Of a stretch of DNA of 64,000 bases, positions 1-11,640 are shown piece after piece. This DNA comes from Synchiropus splendidus (lineage: Eukaryota; Chordata; Actinopteri; Syngnathiformes; Callionymidae), in assembly GCF_027744825.2 (NCBI RefSeq), contig NC_071334.1, forward strand, positions 2,384,437 to 2,448,436. Direction: 5' to 3'. The first letter of the stretch is position 1, and every line of letters starts with the position of its first letter. The translations under genes were made by a program, and so were the position numbers. Under the pieces are notes generated by a model, which searched no databases, was not told the origin of the DNA, and worked only from the letters and a program-made list of their open reading frames with translations.

Positions 1-507
1 AAAGGTGGTTCACAGACACGCCACAATACAAACAATAGACACTCCAGGTACTGACACAAAAGGCTCTTTGAGGACCTCCTACATGTACAGTATGTTCATC
101 ATCGCAGCAGCGGGATGCAACAGATGGAACGTAAAAGGCTTTTGAAATCAAGAGCTGTAGATGATGGCAGTAGCAGAGCAGGCTGAACGTGAGGAAGGAG
201 TGCAAATAACAATTTAAAAAATGTATATAAATGAAAAAAGAATTCTCATACAAAGACTGTCCAAAACTCTGCCTACATTTGACAGTCACAAAGCTGTGTT
301 TAGCTTTGAGAAACTCCCCTGACGATGACACAAACATGTCAATAAAAATGCTTTGTGTTTGTCCGTTCCGGGGTGAAAGTGTGGTGGTGTCATAGAGGGC
401 GTGAATGGGATCAGAACTGCTGTGGTTTGGGTTGTTAGCGGAGCGTACCCTCAGAGGTGAACCAGGATGAAGACGGTGGTGTTTTCCAGAACTGGATCCA
501 GAAAGGT

Positions 508-564
508 TTAGATGGAGTTGACTTGCAGGGCTTCCACGGCCGCCGCTCGCGACCCCTTCAGAAT
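508..564 (-). CDS. Candidate terminal coding exon of an unidentified gene
   Basis: On the minus strand a pyrimidine-containing acceptor ending in CTAG (AG at 566-565) precedes 57 bases. These read in phase 0 as ILKGSRAAAVEALQVNSI and then stop (TAA at 510-508). GC content drops downstream, as in a 3'UTR. I do not recognise the protein. A second reading frame (codon phase 2) stays open from here to the left window edge, about 188 codons, so the frame is not settled. That second frame is the one that joins in phase with the exon-like segment at 1703-1736. No AATAAA is visible on the minus strand in 1-507. This is a weak call: a short exon judged by splice signals and composition only. Confidence 0.3.
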   Translation of the reverse strand: MLKGSRAAAVEALQVNSI

Positions 565-1702
565 CTAGCGAGAGTAAAACGGCAAACATGACCCCCCAAA
601 AAAATCACAAAAATAAGTCATATTTCTGTGTTTTATATTTGTCCTCAAAAGTTTCCACAATTGACATCAAACGACGATGGAGAGATGAGTCTGGAGAGAT
701 GACGACTGAGCCTCTTCACACCAAGCCAATGACATCACAGGCATTTTATTGACCTTAAAGCGCTCAACATGTGCTCTTGTCACACGCATGTCTGCAGCTC
801 TGCCCACAGATCTCCTGGAGGAGCGGAAGAAGCAGCAGCTGAGACCAGCAGTGGTGTCGGAACTTGGGACAACAAAAGATGTGAGGAGTTGATGATTCCA
901 GTTCAGAACATTGGCCAGTTTGTTTCATGAGTCAGTCTCCATGCTGGAGCCTGTTTTCCAAACTAGTTTGGTGATCCTCATCCATTTTTAAGCCAGGTGC
1001 ACCACTGACCTCTCTACGGTGCAGACATGAATGAACAAAATCTATTTTCCTCCTTAAATTTAGTGGGTGGGGCTGATGTTCCGCTGCACTCTATAGTCCA
1101 GGATTTATGTACGGAACATCAACTATGTGTCCAAAGGCAGAGTGACGCCTCAGACTTGCCACAGCGGACGTGAGAACCGCTGAGCATCATGAAGTCAAAA
1201 TACAGACATGGACGGCCCCAGAAATGTCGTTCAGTTGAGGTCAGTTGCCCACGCAGGTTCCTGACTTTGCTGCAAGATGGAGAAAGAAAAAGTGCTCGAC
1301 TTTCCACGAACAGATAAACAGATGCGTCACAGGGAAGGAAAGAATGAGAGAGGAAAGACAAAGAAAAAGAGAGGGAGGCAAAGTTAGTGGTCAGCATCTC
1401 TGTGGGCATCATAAATCAGATTTCCCACAATCCCCTGCGGAGGGGCCCTCCGCTCGGCCTCGCGTGGACACGCTCAGCGGGGCGCGGAGCATCGATTGGC
1501 GTCGCTGTGCCGATGCTGACTGTGCCGGGTTCGGAGGGCGAGCGGGGCGAAGGGGTGAGAGGGGAGAGGGGGAGTGGGGGGGGGGGACTCGTGAGGAAAT
1601 CTGCCTCAGCATCAAAGCAGAAACAGCAAACCCAGAAACGCGAGCGTTTGAGCAGAGGAAAGTGCGGACTCGTGGGTAATTTCCTCCCTGATCAGCACTC
1701 AC
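565..1702. other. Non-coding stretch, nothing recognised
   Basis: This would be an intron if the flanking exon-like segments belong to one minus-strand gene. It has only short overlapping open frames, a purine-rich stretch at 1330-1385 and a G-run near 1575-1590. No repeat family or RNA gene was recognised. Confidence 0.4.
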
Positions 1703-1736
1703 CTTCCGCCTCTTCTTCCTCGCTCATCACAATCTT
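1703..1736 (-). CDS. Candidate 34-bp internal exon of an unidentified gene
   Basis: On the minus strand a pyrimidine-rich tract (about 1745-1780) leads to GGGCAG. It is followed by 34 bases reading KIVMSEEEEAE plus one base, and then a near-consensus donor, AAG|GTGAGT. The acidic run looks like a coding micro-exon. It ends in phase 1, which joins in frame with the alternative long frame at the left edge (…EEEEAE-DSEG…) but not with the ILKGSRAAAVEALQVNSI frame unless another exon lies between. The gene is not recognised. It could also be a chance splice-like arrangement in a purine-rich region. Confidence 0.3.
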
Positions 1737-3114
1737 CTGCCCACTCACTCCAGGGCGAACCAGGAGAAGACAAGACACACCAGCTCTCCAGAGGACGCCA
1801 CCCAGATGCCCGTCACATCATCGCCGGTTACACATCGTGGACCTGGACACTGTTGTGATTGTGGAAAAAAGCCACTTCAAACAACACTCAACAAGAAAAC
1901 ACAGCTAAAATAACGAAAAGCAACACATTCCACGACAGAAGTGCCCACAGACATGAAGGTCACACACCGTCGAAGGCCTTGGAGGAGAAGGGTTTGGTCC
2001 TTGAGTCTTGCAGTTCCTCACAGAGAGGGGGTGTGCTTGATCACTCTTATCCGAGGTCGTCTTGACCGTCGCCAATCTGGGCTCCATCCTGGAAGAGAAC
2101 CAGACTCTCACGACTCCAAGGAAGACCACGATGGAAAGCAAAGAAGGCCTGAGGTTCCCTGCTCACGATGGACGCCCACGACCTGCTTTACAAAGAGCAG
2201 TCCGGACTGGGTCCTCTCGCGGGCAGCATCCAGGCGGGGTGAGGTGGACGGTCGGACCTTCAAAGAAGATGTCTTTCTCCTGTCCTGATGTGACAACTGG
2301 AGATGGAGGCCCGCCTCCACGATGTTGTCATTTATCTTAATTATTCTTTGGTTCTCAATATCAGGCAGCAGGGTCACCAGACTAGCAGTCCAGACCAGGC
2401 ACGGTTCTCGAGGTCACCATCCTGGTTCAAGACTCGCTGGAATGATGAGTAGGATGGAAAACTGTGGTGGAGAATTGGGATGTTTACAAGGTCTCCTCTC
2501 TCCGTCGCAAGCAGCTCAGTCAGACAAACTCGACTATACGTTCAGGAAGGTGTACAGATCGACCCCGAGTGGTGCTCCAGCACCAGCCTTTTTCTCTGCA
2601 TGAGAAAAGTGCCCCTTCTGGAACCCTCCCATCAGTTCCGCACAAATGTTTTCCCTTGTATTATGGAATGTATATTTAAGGAGCCTGTGTCGTGGCTCCT
2701 CCCACTCCTCCTCAAATGTGTTTCATCTGGATGCAAGCCTGCACCCTGGGCTCTGACCACTGTGCCACATCACCAAGACTCCGGGACTGAGGCTCGGTTT
2801 GTTTGTGTTCACATCTTGGATTGTTGACCCGAGACAGAGTCCGTAGTGTGAAAACCTGTAAGGGACTGAGGCACGGTATGAAGGGCCCATCAGAAGGGTG
2901 GTCCATGACTGGTCTGTTCTCATTCACCAGTGTGAGAGAGAGCGCCACCCTGCGTCAGCTTTTGGACTGAGGGAAGAAACAAGAGTGCTTAGAAGGCGAC
3001 AGACAAAGAAGCCACACAGGTTCGTTTCGAGTCTCAACAACAGACAGCAAACCCTTTTTTGATCATGTGACCATGGCTCTACTTGATTGACGGCTTTCAC
3101 GAAGATCGTGGGAC
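1737..3114. other. Non-coding stretch, no gene recognised
   Basis: Several 60-120 codon open frames overlap on both strands, but none has recognisable residues or paired splice sites. I see no repeat copy, tandem array or RNA gene here. Confidence 0.4.
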
Positions 3115-3350
3115 CTATTGAAATTTACACACTGACCGCCGGGAAAAACCCAAACTCTGGCGTTTCCCTGCCAGAAACAATTTAATGGCGGCCTTTGCTC
3201 CAGCTCCTGCTTCCATTCCTCCTCCGCCGCCTTCCTCTTTCACTCCCTCGCCTGCTTTTATAAATTTCATTAAGAGAGAAATCCCATTAGCTCCCTCTCT
3301 GGCCCTGCCTCGCAGGGTTAACAACTTTGCTTAGCCATGTAAATTCGGAG
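3115..3350. promoter_or_regulatory. Candidate conserved non-coding block
   Basis: This block has balanced composition and AT-rich homeodomain-like cores: TTTATAAATTTCATTAAG around 3259-3275, CCCATTAGC near 3283 and GGTTAACAAC near 3316. It lacks repeats and open frames of interest. Such texture is typical of enhancers around developmental regulators. This is a judgement from appearance; no alignment was possible. Confidence 0.25.
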
Positions 3351-3479
3351 CTTAGTCAGGCCGATTTTCCTCACAGCCACCGCCGGATGCTCGCCACATT
3401 AAAAACCATATCTGTGAAGGCATTCAAGTGTGCAAGTGTGTTTGTGCACATGTGGTCCTCCAGCAGAAGATTATCTTGA

Positions 3480-3481
<2 letters not shown>

Positions 3482-3512
<31 letters not shown>
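3482..3512. repeat. (GT)n microsatellite
   Basis: This is an uninterrupted run of about 15 GT dinucleotides. Confidence 0.95.
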
Positions 3513-3513
<1 letters not shown>

Positions 3514-3639
3514 ATCTGCATGTCATATACATAGTCTTCATATATCTGCTGGAGGTGGTGGGACACTTAAACACTTATCTCTGGTGGGCAGGACCGAGGC
3601 ATCTTAACACCTGCCGCGCTTAACCCTCCTCCCCCGTTC

Positions 3640-3785
3640 CTCCCCTCCGGCCTGCCTGCTCTTTTCTCTCTGAGGGTTTAACGCATAAAGCGGGAAGATT
3701 TACTCCACTGGCATCTCCACCCGCTCGCTGGCTCCCAAACAAAGTGGAAAAGATTGAAGTGATATTTCATTTGAGCCACTGAAGT
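3640..3785. promoter_or_regulatory. Candidate conserved non-coding block
   Basis: This segment has no repeats and contains a SOX-type AACAAAG at about 3738 within CCCAAACAAAGTGG, followed by GATATTTCATTTGAG. It resembles an enhancer in texture only. No functional evidence is visible. Confidence 0.2.
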
Positions 3786-4004
3786 GTCTCCCTCTTCAGG
3801 GTTGTCCAGGATAGCAGTTGATGGAGCTCTGCTTGGAAGTCAGTTTTGGCACCAGGACACTCTTGAGTCCTCGGCCAGGACAACAGGCGCACCGCAGCAA
3901 GGGACATGTAGGTCCCAGATGGCTCCCGCTGTGAGTCCGCTCACCGTTGGGTTCATTGGGTCCGTCGCTGATCACTTCTACATTATGTGCCCTTCACCTT
4001 AGTA

Positions 4005-4285
4005 TTGCTGTTCACCAATATACCCACCAGGGGGAGCAGCACAGAGATAAAGGTTGATGGCAACTGTGGAAGAAGCATTGATCATGTAGCTCATACACAA
4101 AAGAGGAAATGGATGGTGGTCAGTGAGGCCGTCAAACACATCGCGACTGGAGGACAGAGAATTTCCGCTATTGTTATGTCTTCCCATGTTATGTCCCATT
4201 AAAGCTAAGAATCGGGTAGTAACACTGCAGCCCAATGGTTTCCAGTGGTACTGCTGATAGAGCGTTGAGCATAAATGGGCTTTGA
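4005..4285 (+). repeat. Dispersed repeat family R1, copy 1 (deleted)
   Basis: This is homologous to 21650-22072 in the same orientation. Shared landmarks in order are CCAATATA-CCACCAGGGGGAGCAG, ATTGATCATGTA-CTC, AAAAGAGGAAA, ATATCGC/CACATCGC-ACTGGAG, TTATGTCTTC, GGTAGTAACA/GGTAGAAACA, GTACTGCT and GTTGAGCATAAA. Copy 1 lacks about 80 bp that copy 2 has before GTTGAGCATAAA. No terminal repeats or RT residues are visible, so the class is unknown (non-autonomous transposon or SINE-like). It carries a CTCF-like core at 4024-4037. Confidence 0.7.
4024..4037 (+). promoter_or_regulatory. CTCF-like core motif inside repeat R1
   Basis: The sequence is CCACCAGGGGGAGC. It differs from the CCACCAGGGGGCGC core at one position. 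It is kept in both R1 copies. Confidence 0.4.
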
Positions 4286-5221
4286 GGCATTGGTCTGGGC
4301 CAAGAGGTCGACCCGGTTTGAGGGATAAACGTGGTTCTAGAACTAGCAAGAGAACATTTCAGTCAGAGACTTCACTCCCATGTGGGATGGCGATCAAGTT
4401 TGAGACTTGCGGAGGTCGAGACATGACTCAATCCTGGGGCAACTCATGGGTCAAGGCGTTGCTTCAGTCAGAGACTTGGAGCCGCTCTGCGATCAACTTT
4501 GAGACTTGACCCATCGACCCAGCTGCTGCAGCCTTCTCGAACTGAGACGCTCATCTGCGTCATCGCTAGAAGCACTGTTCCGGTCCGAGTCCCAGATTTC
4601 TCACTGGTCCTGGACGTCGGTCCAGTGTGAGACTTCTGTCAGACACTTGGCTGTGGAGTGATCCCTCGTTCAAAAGCAAGACGTTTCACATGTCCAAGAT
4701 GTCATGTTTGGGACTTATCCTTGACCCAGTCCGAGGGGTCAGCCGCCGCCCGAGACTTTGATGCTAGCAGAAGATGGTTGGGGGGGGTAGGGTCTTCTCC
4801 CCATCCCTTTAAATCCGCTACAATTGCAGCAAACAAACGTTGCGACCCCGAGCCAATCGTTCAAGGCTCGGAGACCTCTGGCTCCAGGGAGACTTTGACC
4901 CGGGAAAACAGAAACGGGTCGATCACACGGGCGGGTCACTGAACCCGTCTCTGATCCACTTCCTGCCCGGGGCCATGACTCCAGGCTGACCCGCTTCACT
5001 CTCAGGTGCTGCTCCGCTCTAAATTTGGAGCAGTTCGTCGATGCTCTCCTGATTGATTGAGTTCCTGATCAATGGCTGGACTCCAGTGCCAATACCAGAT
5101 CCATCGGGTCTCCTGCTGCTTCCTTCCTCGTCTGGGACAGGAGGACGGAGCTCAACTGCTACTGCTCTGCCTGCACACTCCAGCCACTTCCTGACCAGGT
5201 CAATGTCCCGTCTGTCTGCTG
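4286..5221. other. Non-coding stretch with small internal direct repeats
   Basis: GATCAAGTTTGAGACTTG (near 4391) recurs as GATCAACTTTGAGACTTG (near 4491). CAGTCAGAGACTT occurs at about 4361 and 4466. So a roughly 100-bp unit is duplicated and degenerate. There is nothing else of note and no gene. Confidence 0.5.
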
Positions 5222-5437
5222 ACACACACACATTCACACACACACACATACGTTTGTATTCCTATCTTTCTGGGGACCTCTCACTGCCATAACCCTCTCC
5301 TCCTAAAGCTAACCATCCAAAACACATGGCTCACCTCAACCAGGGCTCTGAACCAAACCTAAAATCAACTATAGTGACCGTGTTATTTTGAAGTTTTAAA
5401 ACTCAAATTGAGGCTTAAATTTGTGAGGACCGGCAAC
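5222..5437 (+). repeat. CA tract plus GGACC-flanked short repeat, copy 1
   Basis: A CA-rich tract (5222-5250) is followed by a roughly 185-bp repeat. It opens with TTTGTATTCCTATCTTT-TGGGGACC and contains CCTAAAGCTAACCATCC and AACACATGGCTCACCT. It ends with AATTGAGGCTTAAATTTGTGAGGACC. The same body recurs near 6590, 20066, 23240 (inverted), 23689, 24820 (inverted) and 25160. The GGACC/GGTCC ends and the CA tract make it look like a fish non-autonomous repeat. The class is not determined. Confidence 0.75.
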
Positions 5438-6572
5438 AGAGAGAAGCGGTGCCTGGCCGGGAGCCAGGTGGGAGGTGGGTTGTGAGGTCCAGAGAGAACA
5501 GGAGTGACTGGAAGTTTGAGGAAACTACAGAGTTGCAGATAGCTTTTCGCCCGCAGTACGACTGAGTGTTGAACAGACTAAAGAGGACTCTGGCAGAGCG
5601 CAGGGACTCGAGGTGATTCACTCTCTGTGACAGCGCTGGGATGAGGGCGAAGCATAAAATCCGCCATGACGACGGAGTGGCTCTCTGCCCCGGGATCAGG
5701 TCTGGATGTGAGCCGGCGGGAGAGGCCCAAAGCCCTGAGGGATTCAGGCCAGAGACTGTGGGAGCGAGGATGTCCGTCAGAGCGGGAGGAGGAAGAGGAT
5801 CTCCTCACGCGGCTTCGGCAGGATCAAGAAGACCACTTCTCCCGGATTAGAGGCAGAACGGCACACGGGAGAGAGAGAAGTCTGTCGTGTGAGAGAAAGT
5901 TCGGCTTAAGTCGGAGCTTTGTTTTGGAGGAGAGACGGCGAGTGCCCGACAAGACTGGACCTGAATCAACTGAAAAGATCCACAGATCTTCAGCCAGAAC
6001 ACTTGTGGGTCTATTTGAAGCGTTTTCTGGGGATGAGTTTTCTCACTTAATTTGACAGTGCTGCTGCCGGTGCCGTCACAGGTCCGTGTCTCGGGTCACG
6101 CTCCTCCACAGGATCCAGGGCTGGGGCCGAACATGGGCTGTGAAAGGGCCCACAGCCCACGTGGTGTCCACCGCCTCACTGACTGACCTGAGCGAGCTTT
6201 GGACCCACTCCAGACCCACCCTGTGTCCCGGTTCCAGTTTAAGTGGCTGAGGTTGAAAAAAGGTTCAGAAAAAGGTCAAGTGTCTAATGAGGAGGGAAGA
6301 GCGCGAGGTGACCAGGAGACAGATTGTGAGGCTGGAGCATCTATAACAGAGCGTATCGATGATGCCATTGATCTGATGTGCTGTCCTGTCTGACCACCAT
6401 TATCCCTGCACACACACACTTGAATATCATCTGCAGTGCGAAGGTTGAAGGTTGGACTCCCTGACAGAAGCAGATCACAGCCTCCCACACTGACACCGGT
6501 CTTAAGTGGACCTGTGTGAGACAGCAGGGCCATGAATAAATGATGTCAATGAAATCACAGAGCACAGGGCGC
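5438..6572. other. GC-rich stretch with one unassigned open frame
   Basis: A plus-strand frame at 5666-6055 (129 codons) starts with MTTEWLSAPG and is rich in Arg, Glu and Ser. It has no recognisable domain, no clear splice sites and no homologue that I know. A chance open frame in GC-rich DNA is the simpler reading. Nothing else was found. Confidence 0.3.
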
Positions 6573-6766
6573 CCACACACACGCGCGCACGTACCGCTGA
6601 CTTTATGGGGACATCTCACCCTTTCCCCAGCATCTCCCCCTAAACCTAACCATCGGAAACACGTGGCCCACCTGAGCCAGGACTCAAACTGGAACCCAGT
6701 TACAATGAACCGGTTATTTGGAAGTTTTAACCCTCAAATTGAGGCTTAACCTTATGGGGACCGGAA
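6573..6766 (+). repeat. GGACC-flanked short repeat, copy 2
   Basis: This has the same body as copy 1, in the same orientation. It begins with a CA/CG-rich tract (6573-6590), then TTATGGGGACATCTCACC, CCTAAACCTAACCATC and AACACGTGGCCCACCT. It closes with AATTGAGGCTTAACCTTATGGGGACCGG. Confidence 0.75.
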
Positions 6767-7860
6767 AAAAAGACGTGCTTCCAGTTTCCAAGAATTGGTG
6801 AAACCAGAAGTTAATAGTTAAACCAGGTACCACACACAGGATGTAATGCACCTTTTCATGTGATCTGACTTTGATGTCCAGCACGGGGCTCCCATCAGAT
6901 AGAGATGACAGATGACTCATCGGTTCCCACAAGAGGATCTTTCGAGGAGTCACATGCTTGACATCCACACTGGTTTCCTCACTGGGATTTGAATCCATGA
7001 CCAGAGCAGAGAAGAGGCGCTCTGACTGTTGCCCGGCGTCCGGCTGGTGTGAGATCACAGACGGTCTGAGGCGAGAGGCCGAGTCGGGCCGAGCCACTGA
7101 ATCATTGTGACGGACTACAAGAGCGAGACGGGAGAAACGTGTTCCATGAAATATTCAGGGCGGCTGTCACTTACCGAGGGAACACGATGTCTTGGTGTGT
7201 CGGGGTTTTGTCGCGTAAAACTGCATCACACGTTTGGGATTTTTGGCTTCATGGTGTGAGAAAGGTCAGTTCCACCACTTTGAAGCAAAACAGAAGATCA
7301 AGCTTTTGAATAGCAGAAACGAAATTGGCTTTTGAGTCATCATTGTAGTGTCATTTAAAAAAACAAAATGGCGAACAGACGGAATACTAAAATTAATGAA
7401 TAAATAAATAAAAATGTAAATAAAGACTGACCTTGAATAAAAATAAATAGAAGGTATCTTGACAAAGAACAGGGCCTCAATTTGAATATTTCTCTCCACA
7501 TTAAACACAAATGTTTGGAACACAAATGCGACGTGAGAAGCCTCTCACCAGCCTCGGCACGGCCTCGGAGGACCAGCTGGAGATACAGCAACTTGACCTT
7601 TCACCTCCCGCTGTACTCGAGAGGCAGCATGAAGGGGGGGCAGGGGATAAGGGAAGGGGGGGTTTAATTTTTCAGCAGGACTGTCAAGGACACACAGCTG
7701 TCCGCCCGGCGCCGCTCACCTGAGAGAACCTGCCCGGAGACCAGGAAGGAGACGACGAGGTCACATGTTGGTTTCCTGCAGAACATCTGGAGGAGAGCTG
7801 CGGAAATATTGGAATACTGTATTGGTCTTCTGGTCCTGCTCTGTGGACGCACGGATGCAC
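6767..7860. other. Non-coding stretch, AT-rich around 7330-7480
   Basis: No gene, repeat family or RNA was recognised. The AT-rich part contains ATGAATAAATAAATAAAAATG-type low-complexity sequence. Confidence 0.4.
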
Positions 7861-7912
7861 ACACACACACGGACGGACGGACGGACGGACGGACACACAC
7901 ACACTCCCTGGG
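7861..7912. repeat. (CA)n and (GGAC)n microsatellites
   Basis: A short CA run is followed by six perfect GGAC tetramers (about 7870-7893) and a second CA run. Confidence 0.9.
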
Positions 7913-8035
7913 TGGCTGTTAGCGGTGTTTCTGGTGTGTGAAGAAGAAACTCCCAGCAGACGAGGGGGAGAGCCAGGGGTCCACCACTTACAGCCGAGAT
8001 CACCGCCCTGAAAAATTTATATCAGTCACACCGGG

Positions 8036-8038
<3 letters not shown>

Positions 8039-8076
<38 letters not shown>
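8039..8076. repeat. (TG)n microsatellite
   Basis: About 19 uninterrupted TG dinucleotides. Confidence 0.95.
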
Positions 8077-8077
<1 letters not shown>

Positions 8078-8195
8078 CACACAAAAGCACTTAAGTGACA
8101 ACGTCGTGTGTGAGAGAGAAACATGTGTTGTTTGTTTACAATGCTTGGGCTTCATATCCATCTTCAGATTCATTTTCTATGTACATCAGAGAGTG

Positions 8196-8335
8196 AGCCA
8201 TCATCCATTTATCCATCCATCATCCATCCATCATCCATCCATCATCCATCACCCATCCATCGTTGACTATCATCATCCATCCATCTTTGCATCTTTCGTC
8301 ATCCACTGTCCATCAGCCATCCATCCATCATCATT
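8196..8335. repeat. (CATC)n imperfect tetranucleotide repeat
   Basis: This is an array of CATCCATC and CATC units with small interruptions. Confidence 0.9.
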
Positions 8336-8463
8336 CACTACACCTTTTCAGGGTCAAATTTAGTGTTTTTTGGCTTTTTAGTTTGCAGCTCAGCCTCTGA
8401 AGTGAGTTCAGAAAAGTGGATGAACAATGAAGGGAATTCACTTTGAACTCAAGCTGTCGTCCA

Positions 8464-8930
8464 GCCAGCTAACAAATTGAACCTCTGCACTCCTACACGA
8501 ATGGAGAACATTTGATCAAGAACTTGTTGCCGTTTCACACATCAACACATCAACATGTTTTAAATGCACAGACCAGTGGAACGGGAATGAAGAAAGCCAT
8601 TACGATATGAACCCAACCCAACTTTAAGAAAGTAAAACTTTCATAATAGTTCATAATACTTCATAATAGGCACATGGTTTATGATCCAAAATAAATCAGA
8701 CAAAAAAAATTCAAGCACAGAAAGCTAAAGCTCTAGCCCCCAGAAGAAAAAAAAAACATAAATAACCATATTTTCTTTCAAACAAGCAATGAAAAACAAG
8801 AAACAATCAGAAAATAAAATGTGAAGAAAATGAAAAATCAAAATAAATACATAATGGTGCAGAATTTCAAAACTCAGCGTTAGAACTCAGCTGAAATTTC
8901 AAAGTAAAGAAATTACCTTCTGCAAAGAAA
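8464..8930 (+). repeat. Dispersed repeat family R2, copy 1
   Basis: This aligns over its whole length with 14370-14748 in the same orientation. Landmarks include CCAGCTAACAAA, TTTGATCAAGAACTTGTTGC, GGGAATGAAGAAA, AATAGGCACAT-GTTTATGATCC, AAAATAAATCAGACAAAAAA and AGAACT-C at the end. It is AT-rich without coding potential, terminal repeats or a poly(A) tail that I can define. The class is unknown. Confidence 0.75.
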
Positions 8931-8956
8931 TGAAAAGGAAAGAAAAAAACACTGCA

Positions 8957-8958
<2 letters not shown>

Positions 8959-9002
<44 letters not shown>
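8959..9002. repeat. (AT)n microsatellite
   Basis: About 22 AT dinucleotides, followed by a short GA run. Confidence 0.95.
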
Positions 9003-9005
<3 letters not shown>

Positions 9006-9219
9006 GAGAGAGAGAGGGTGAGTGAAAGAGAAAATGAACAAAATTCAAATTCAATTCCTTGCTAGAGTTAAAGTCCTCAGTAGAAATGTAAATGCTGATT
9101 TACTGAGAAAAAACAATCAGTTAACAAATGTGAAACTCAGCTTTCATTAACTCGGAAAAAGAAAACAGGCTGCGAGGTGATGAATTTCTTCCTTCTTTAG
9201 TGCGGTCATAACACGCAGC

Positions 9220-9233
9220 CCACCAGGGGGCGC
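9220..9233 (+). promoter_or_regulatory. CTCF core consensus site
   Basis: CCACCAGGGGGCGC is an exact match to the vertebrate CTCF core, in forward orientation and outside any repeat I recognise. Occupancy is not demonstrated. Confidence 0.5.
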
Positions 9234-10899
9234 ACGCTGAGAAACGCCTGTTCACATCAGGTTCATGAGTTAAACATGTGGGAGGAAGGATGTAAATGGT
9301 GTGTCGCGTGTTGTGGAAAAACAAGGCACACATGTTTTGGGGAGGTGAAGTGAACACAACATTTCTCCACATGCGGCCCCTTCAGGTTAGATTAGGATTA
9401 GACTGAAGCAAACAGCACGTCATTCTGCGTTAATCTCCTCTAAACTCAGTTTAACTCGAGCACAGTTGACAGCCGAGGCCCATTTGGTGGGAGAGACGGC
9501 CGCTCGCTCGCTGCTGCCATTACCGCCGCTCGCCTCTCCATCCATCCAGCCGCCCGTCCGTCCGCACACACACGAACGCGCAAGGAGTCACGACGGCCGA
9601 GCGGAAGGAAGGAAGGCTGGCAGCCACCTGAGAGAGTTGATCCGCGCCAATGCTTCCGTCAGCAACTTCCGCGGAGCTTTTTAGCCACTTTGTGCCTCTG
9701 ATGCAGCCGCTGGTCACGGCCTGGGTTCACCGCGCTCCGCTCCAGACGAGGTCAGGGTTCCAGGTCCCCGGGAGGGCCGTAGCAAAGGAGCCCGGCCAAA
9801 AGAAAAGCCTCCTGTCTGGATGCCCCCGACGGTCCCCCGTGTCGGACGACAGGGAGGTCCCCTTGACGGACAGGACGCTCATCGGGGGGACGTGTTCAGC
9901 CCGTTGAAGTCTACTTATGATCAATTATTCACACGCCTCTCCCCACCTCTCTCATTCCTTCAATAGAGCAGCCGAAGGGTTTCCTCAGGAACGACAAACC
10001 ACCAAGCAAGACACCTGGTCCAGCGCTTCGTCCCAACCTTCAACACCCAAGCCATCACTCAGAAATCACTCCAAAAGACCTGTTCCACCACTGGTGACCT
10101 TTCAACCCAAATGGATGTTTTTTTTTCTTGAGATCACCTGTGTAGTTTTTCTTTGTTCTTTTAAAATTCATTTTAAAAACTTGTTGATCATTTTTACCAA
10201 ATGATTTCCCTGACTCAGGTTGTCATTAGAGCGTCACGCTGTGTTCTTTGTTTGTCTTTGTTATCTTGTTGTGGTGATCTTCTTCTCAAAAGGCTTCACT
10301 TGACTTTGGAGTTTTAACATTTTTCTTTCAATCAGTAGACTTTTTTTTCCTTATAGTTGACTGCTTTCAAGCCACTATTTTTTGTCCTAGTTTGCAGAAG
10401 GGGCATATTTTGTTAACTGCTTTTTTAGGGACTTTACTTTTTACCTATTTATTTTTCTTTTGCAGTTTTAGTTTTCCTAGACAATCAAGGTTTATCTGTT
10501 TTTTTTTCTATTTTTACTTTCATTATTTTTGTTGTTTGTTGTTTTGTTAACAGCAGCGTTGACTTATCTAGCTGTTAAGAGACTTTTTTTATAACCACAT
10601 TTTTTTCCTTTCTTACAATAGTTCTTTTCGTCCAGTTGACTGTCAGACCACCATTTCCCCTCCTTCTTTTCAAATGGGGCTTATTTGGGTAGCTATATTT
10701 CCATTTTCTTTTTACACTTTGTTTTTCCTCCACACTCAAGGACCATCTGGGATTTGGAGCAGCTCAAACGTCACCCACATTTGAGGTCCCTCCAAAGTGA
10801 ATCATCGTCCGTACATTCAGACAGCTATGGCGTCATGAGATGCGGAGGAAGGACGGATCCACATACCTTCATTTTCAAATGGGAAGGGTAAAACTTGAA
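9234..10899. other. Non-coding: CpG-rich 9470-9900, T-rich 10100-10720
   Basis: The first part is CpG-rich without a convincing exon. The second is T-rich low-complexity sequence, with long T runs and repeated TTGTTTTT-type words. No gene was recognised. Confidence 0.4.
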
Positions 10900-11290
10900 G
10901 AAGAAAACGGCACAACTCATCGAAGTCAAAGTCAGCGATGGCAGACAAAAAAGATTAGTCCTCCCAGCTCGGTCCCATTACATCCCAGCTGGGCGGCTAA
11001 AAGGATTCCCAGCTTTGTCCCGTCCTGTTCCCTCCCTGAACCCTAATTGTTTTCCAAGGTGAGCTAAGCGACTCCTCTCTCCTGCCTCCTTCATCTCCAC
11101 CCTCTTAGCCTCCTATTAACCCTTCCAAACCTGGCCCCAGTCGGCCAAATCCGGGGCTCAGCGAGCGCCACAGCCAAATGAATAAGGGGGCCGAGGAGGG
11201 TCAGTTGAAAGGCATGATGGGACTTATCACGGAGCACATATGGGAATTGCCAGGGATTTGAGCGGGAGCGTGGCGGACACTGGAACGGAT
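10900..11290. promoter_or_regulatory. Candidate conserved non-coding block
   Basis: This segment has no repeats and contains CCCTAATTGTTTTCC, CCTATTAACCC, CCAAATGAATAAGG and GGGACTTATCACGG. These resemble SOX, homeodomain and GATA sites. The call is by texture only. Confidence 0.25.
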
Positions 11291-11513
11291 CAGCCGGTGA
11301 CATCATTAACCACTGGGAGCTTCCATCCGCTCGGTTCCCTGGGATTTCCGTAAGCCAGACGCCGGCAAGAGTCGCAGGAAGATGATTGGTCGGGGGAAGG
11401 GCGCCGCTGAGATTCGGAGAGCGGATCGCGTGATTGGCCGAAAGCCCTCAGCGTGATTGAACTGAATAGGAATAAGAATGGACGGAATCTTCGCACACAC
11501 GTGCAGCAATTGT

Positions 11514-11527
11514 CCAGCAGGGGGCTC
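11514..11527 (+). promoter_or_regulatory. CTCF-like core motif
   Basis: CCAGCAGGGGGCTC is close to the CTCF core in forward orientation. It lies about 110 bp from the LINE 3' end. Confidence 0.3.
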
Positions 11528-11640
11528 ACGGCGACTTGAAGGGCGAGTCCCTGGAACATCGTAACAGATCTGACTCGCTCCGACTGTAGACAGGCTTGAC
11601 TGACTCGCCACACAAACCTCTTCATGCACTCGCAGCTTTT

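Noticed and set aside
5666..6055. 129-codon Arg/Glu-rich frame
   Set aside because: It has no recognised family, no splice context and no supporting repeats or start signal. It is mentioned only as an unassigned open frame.
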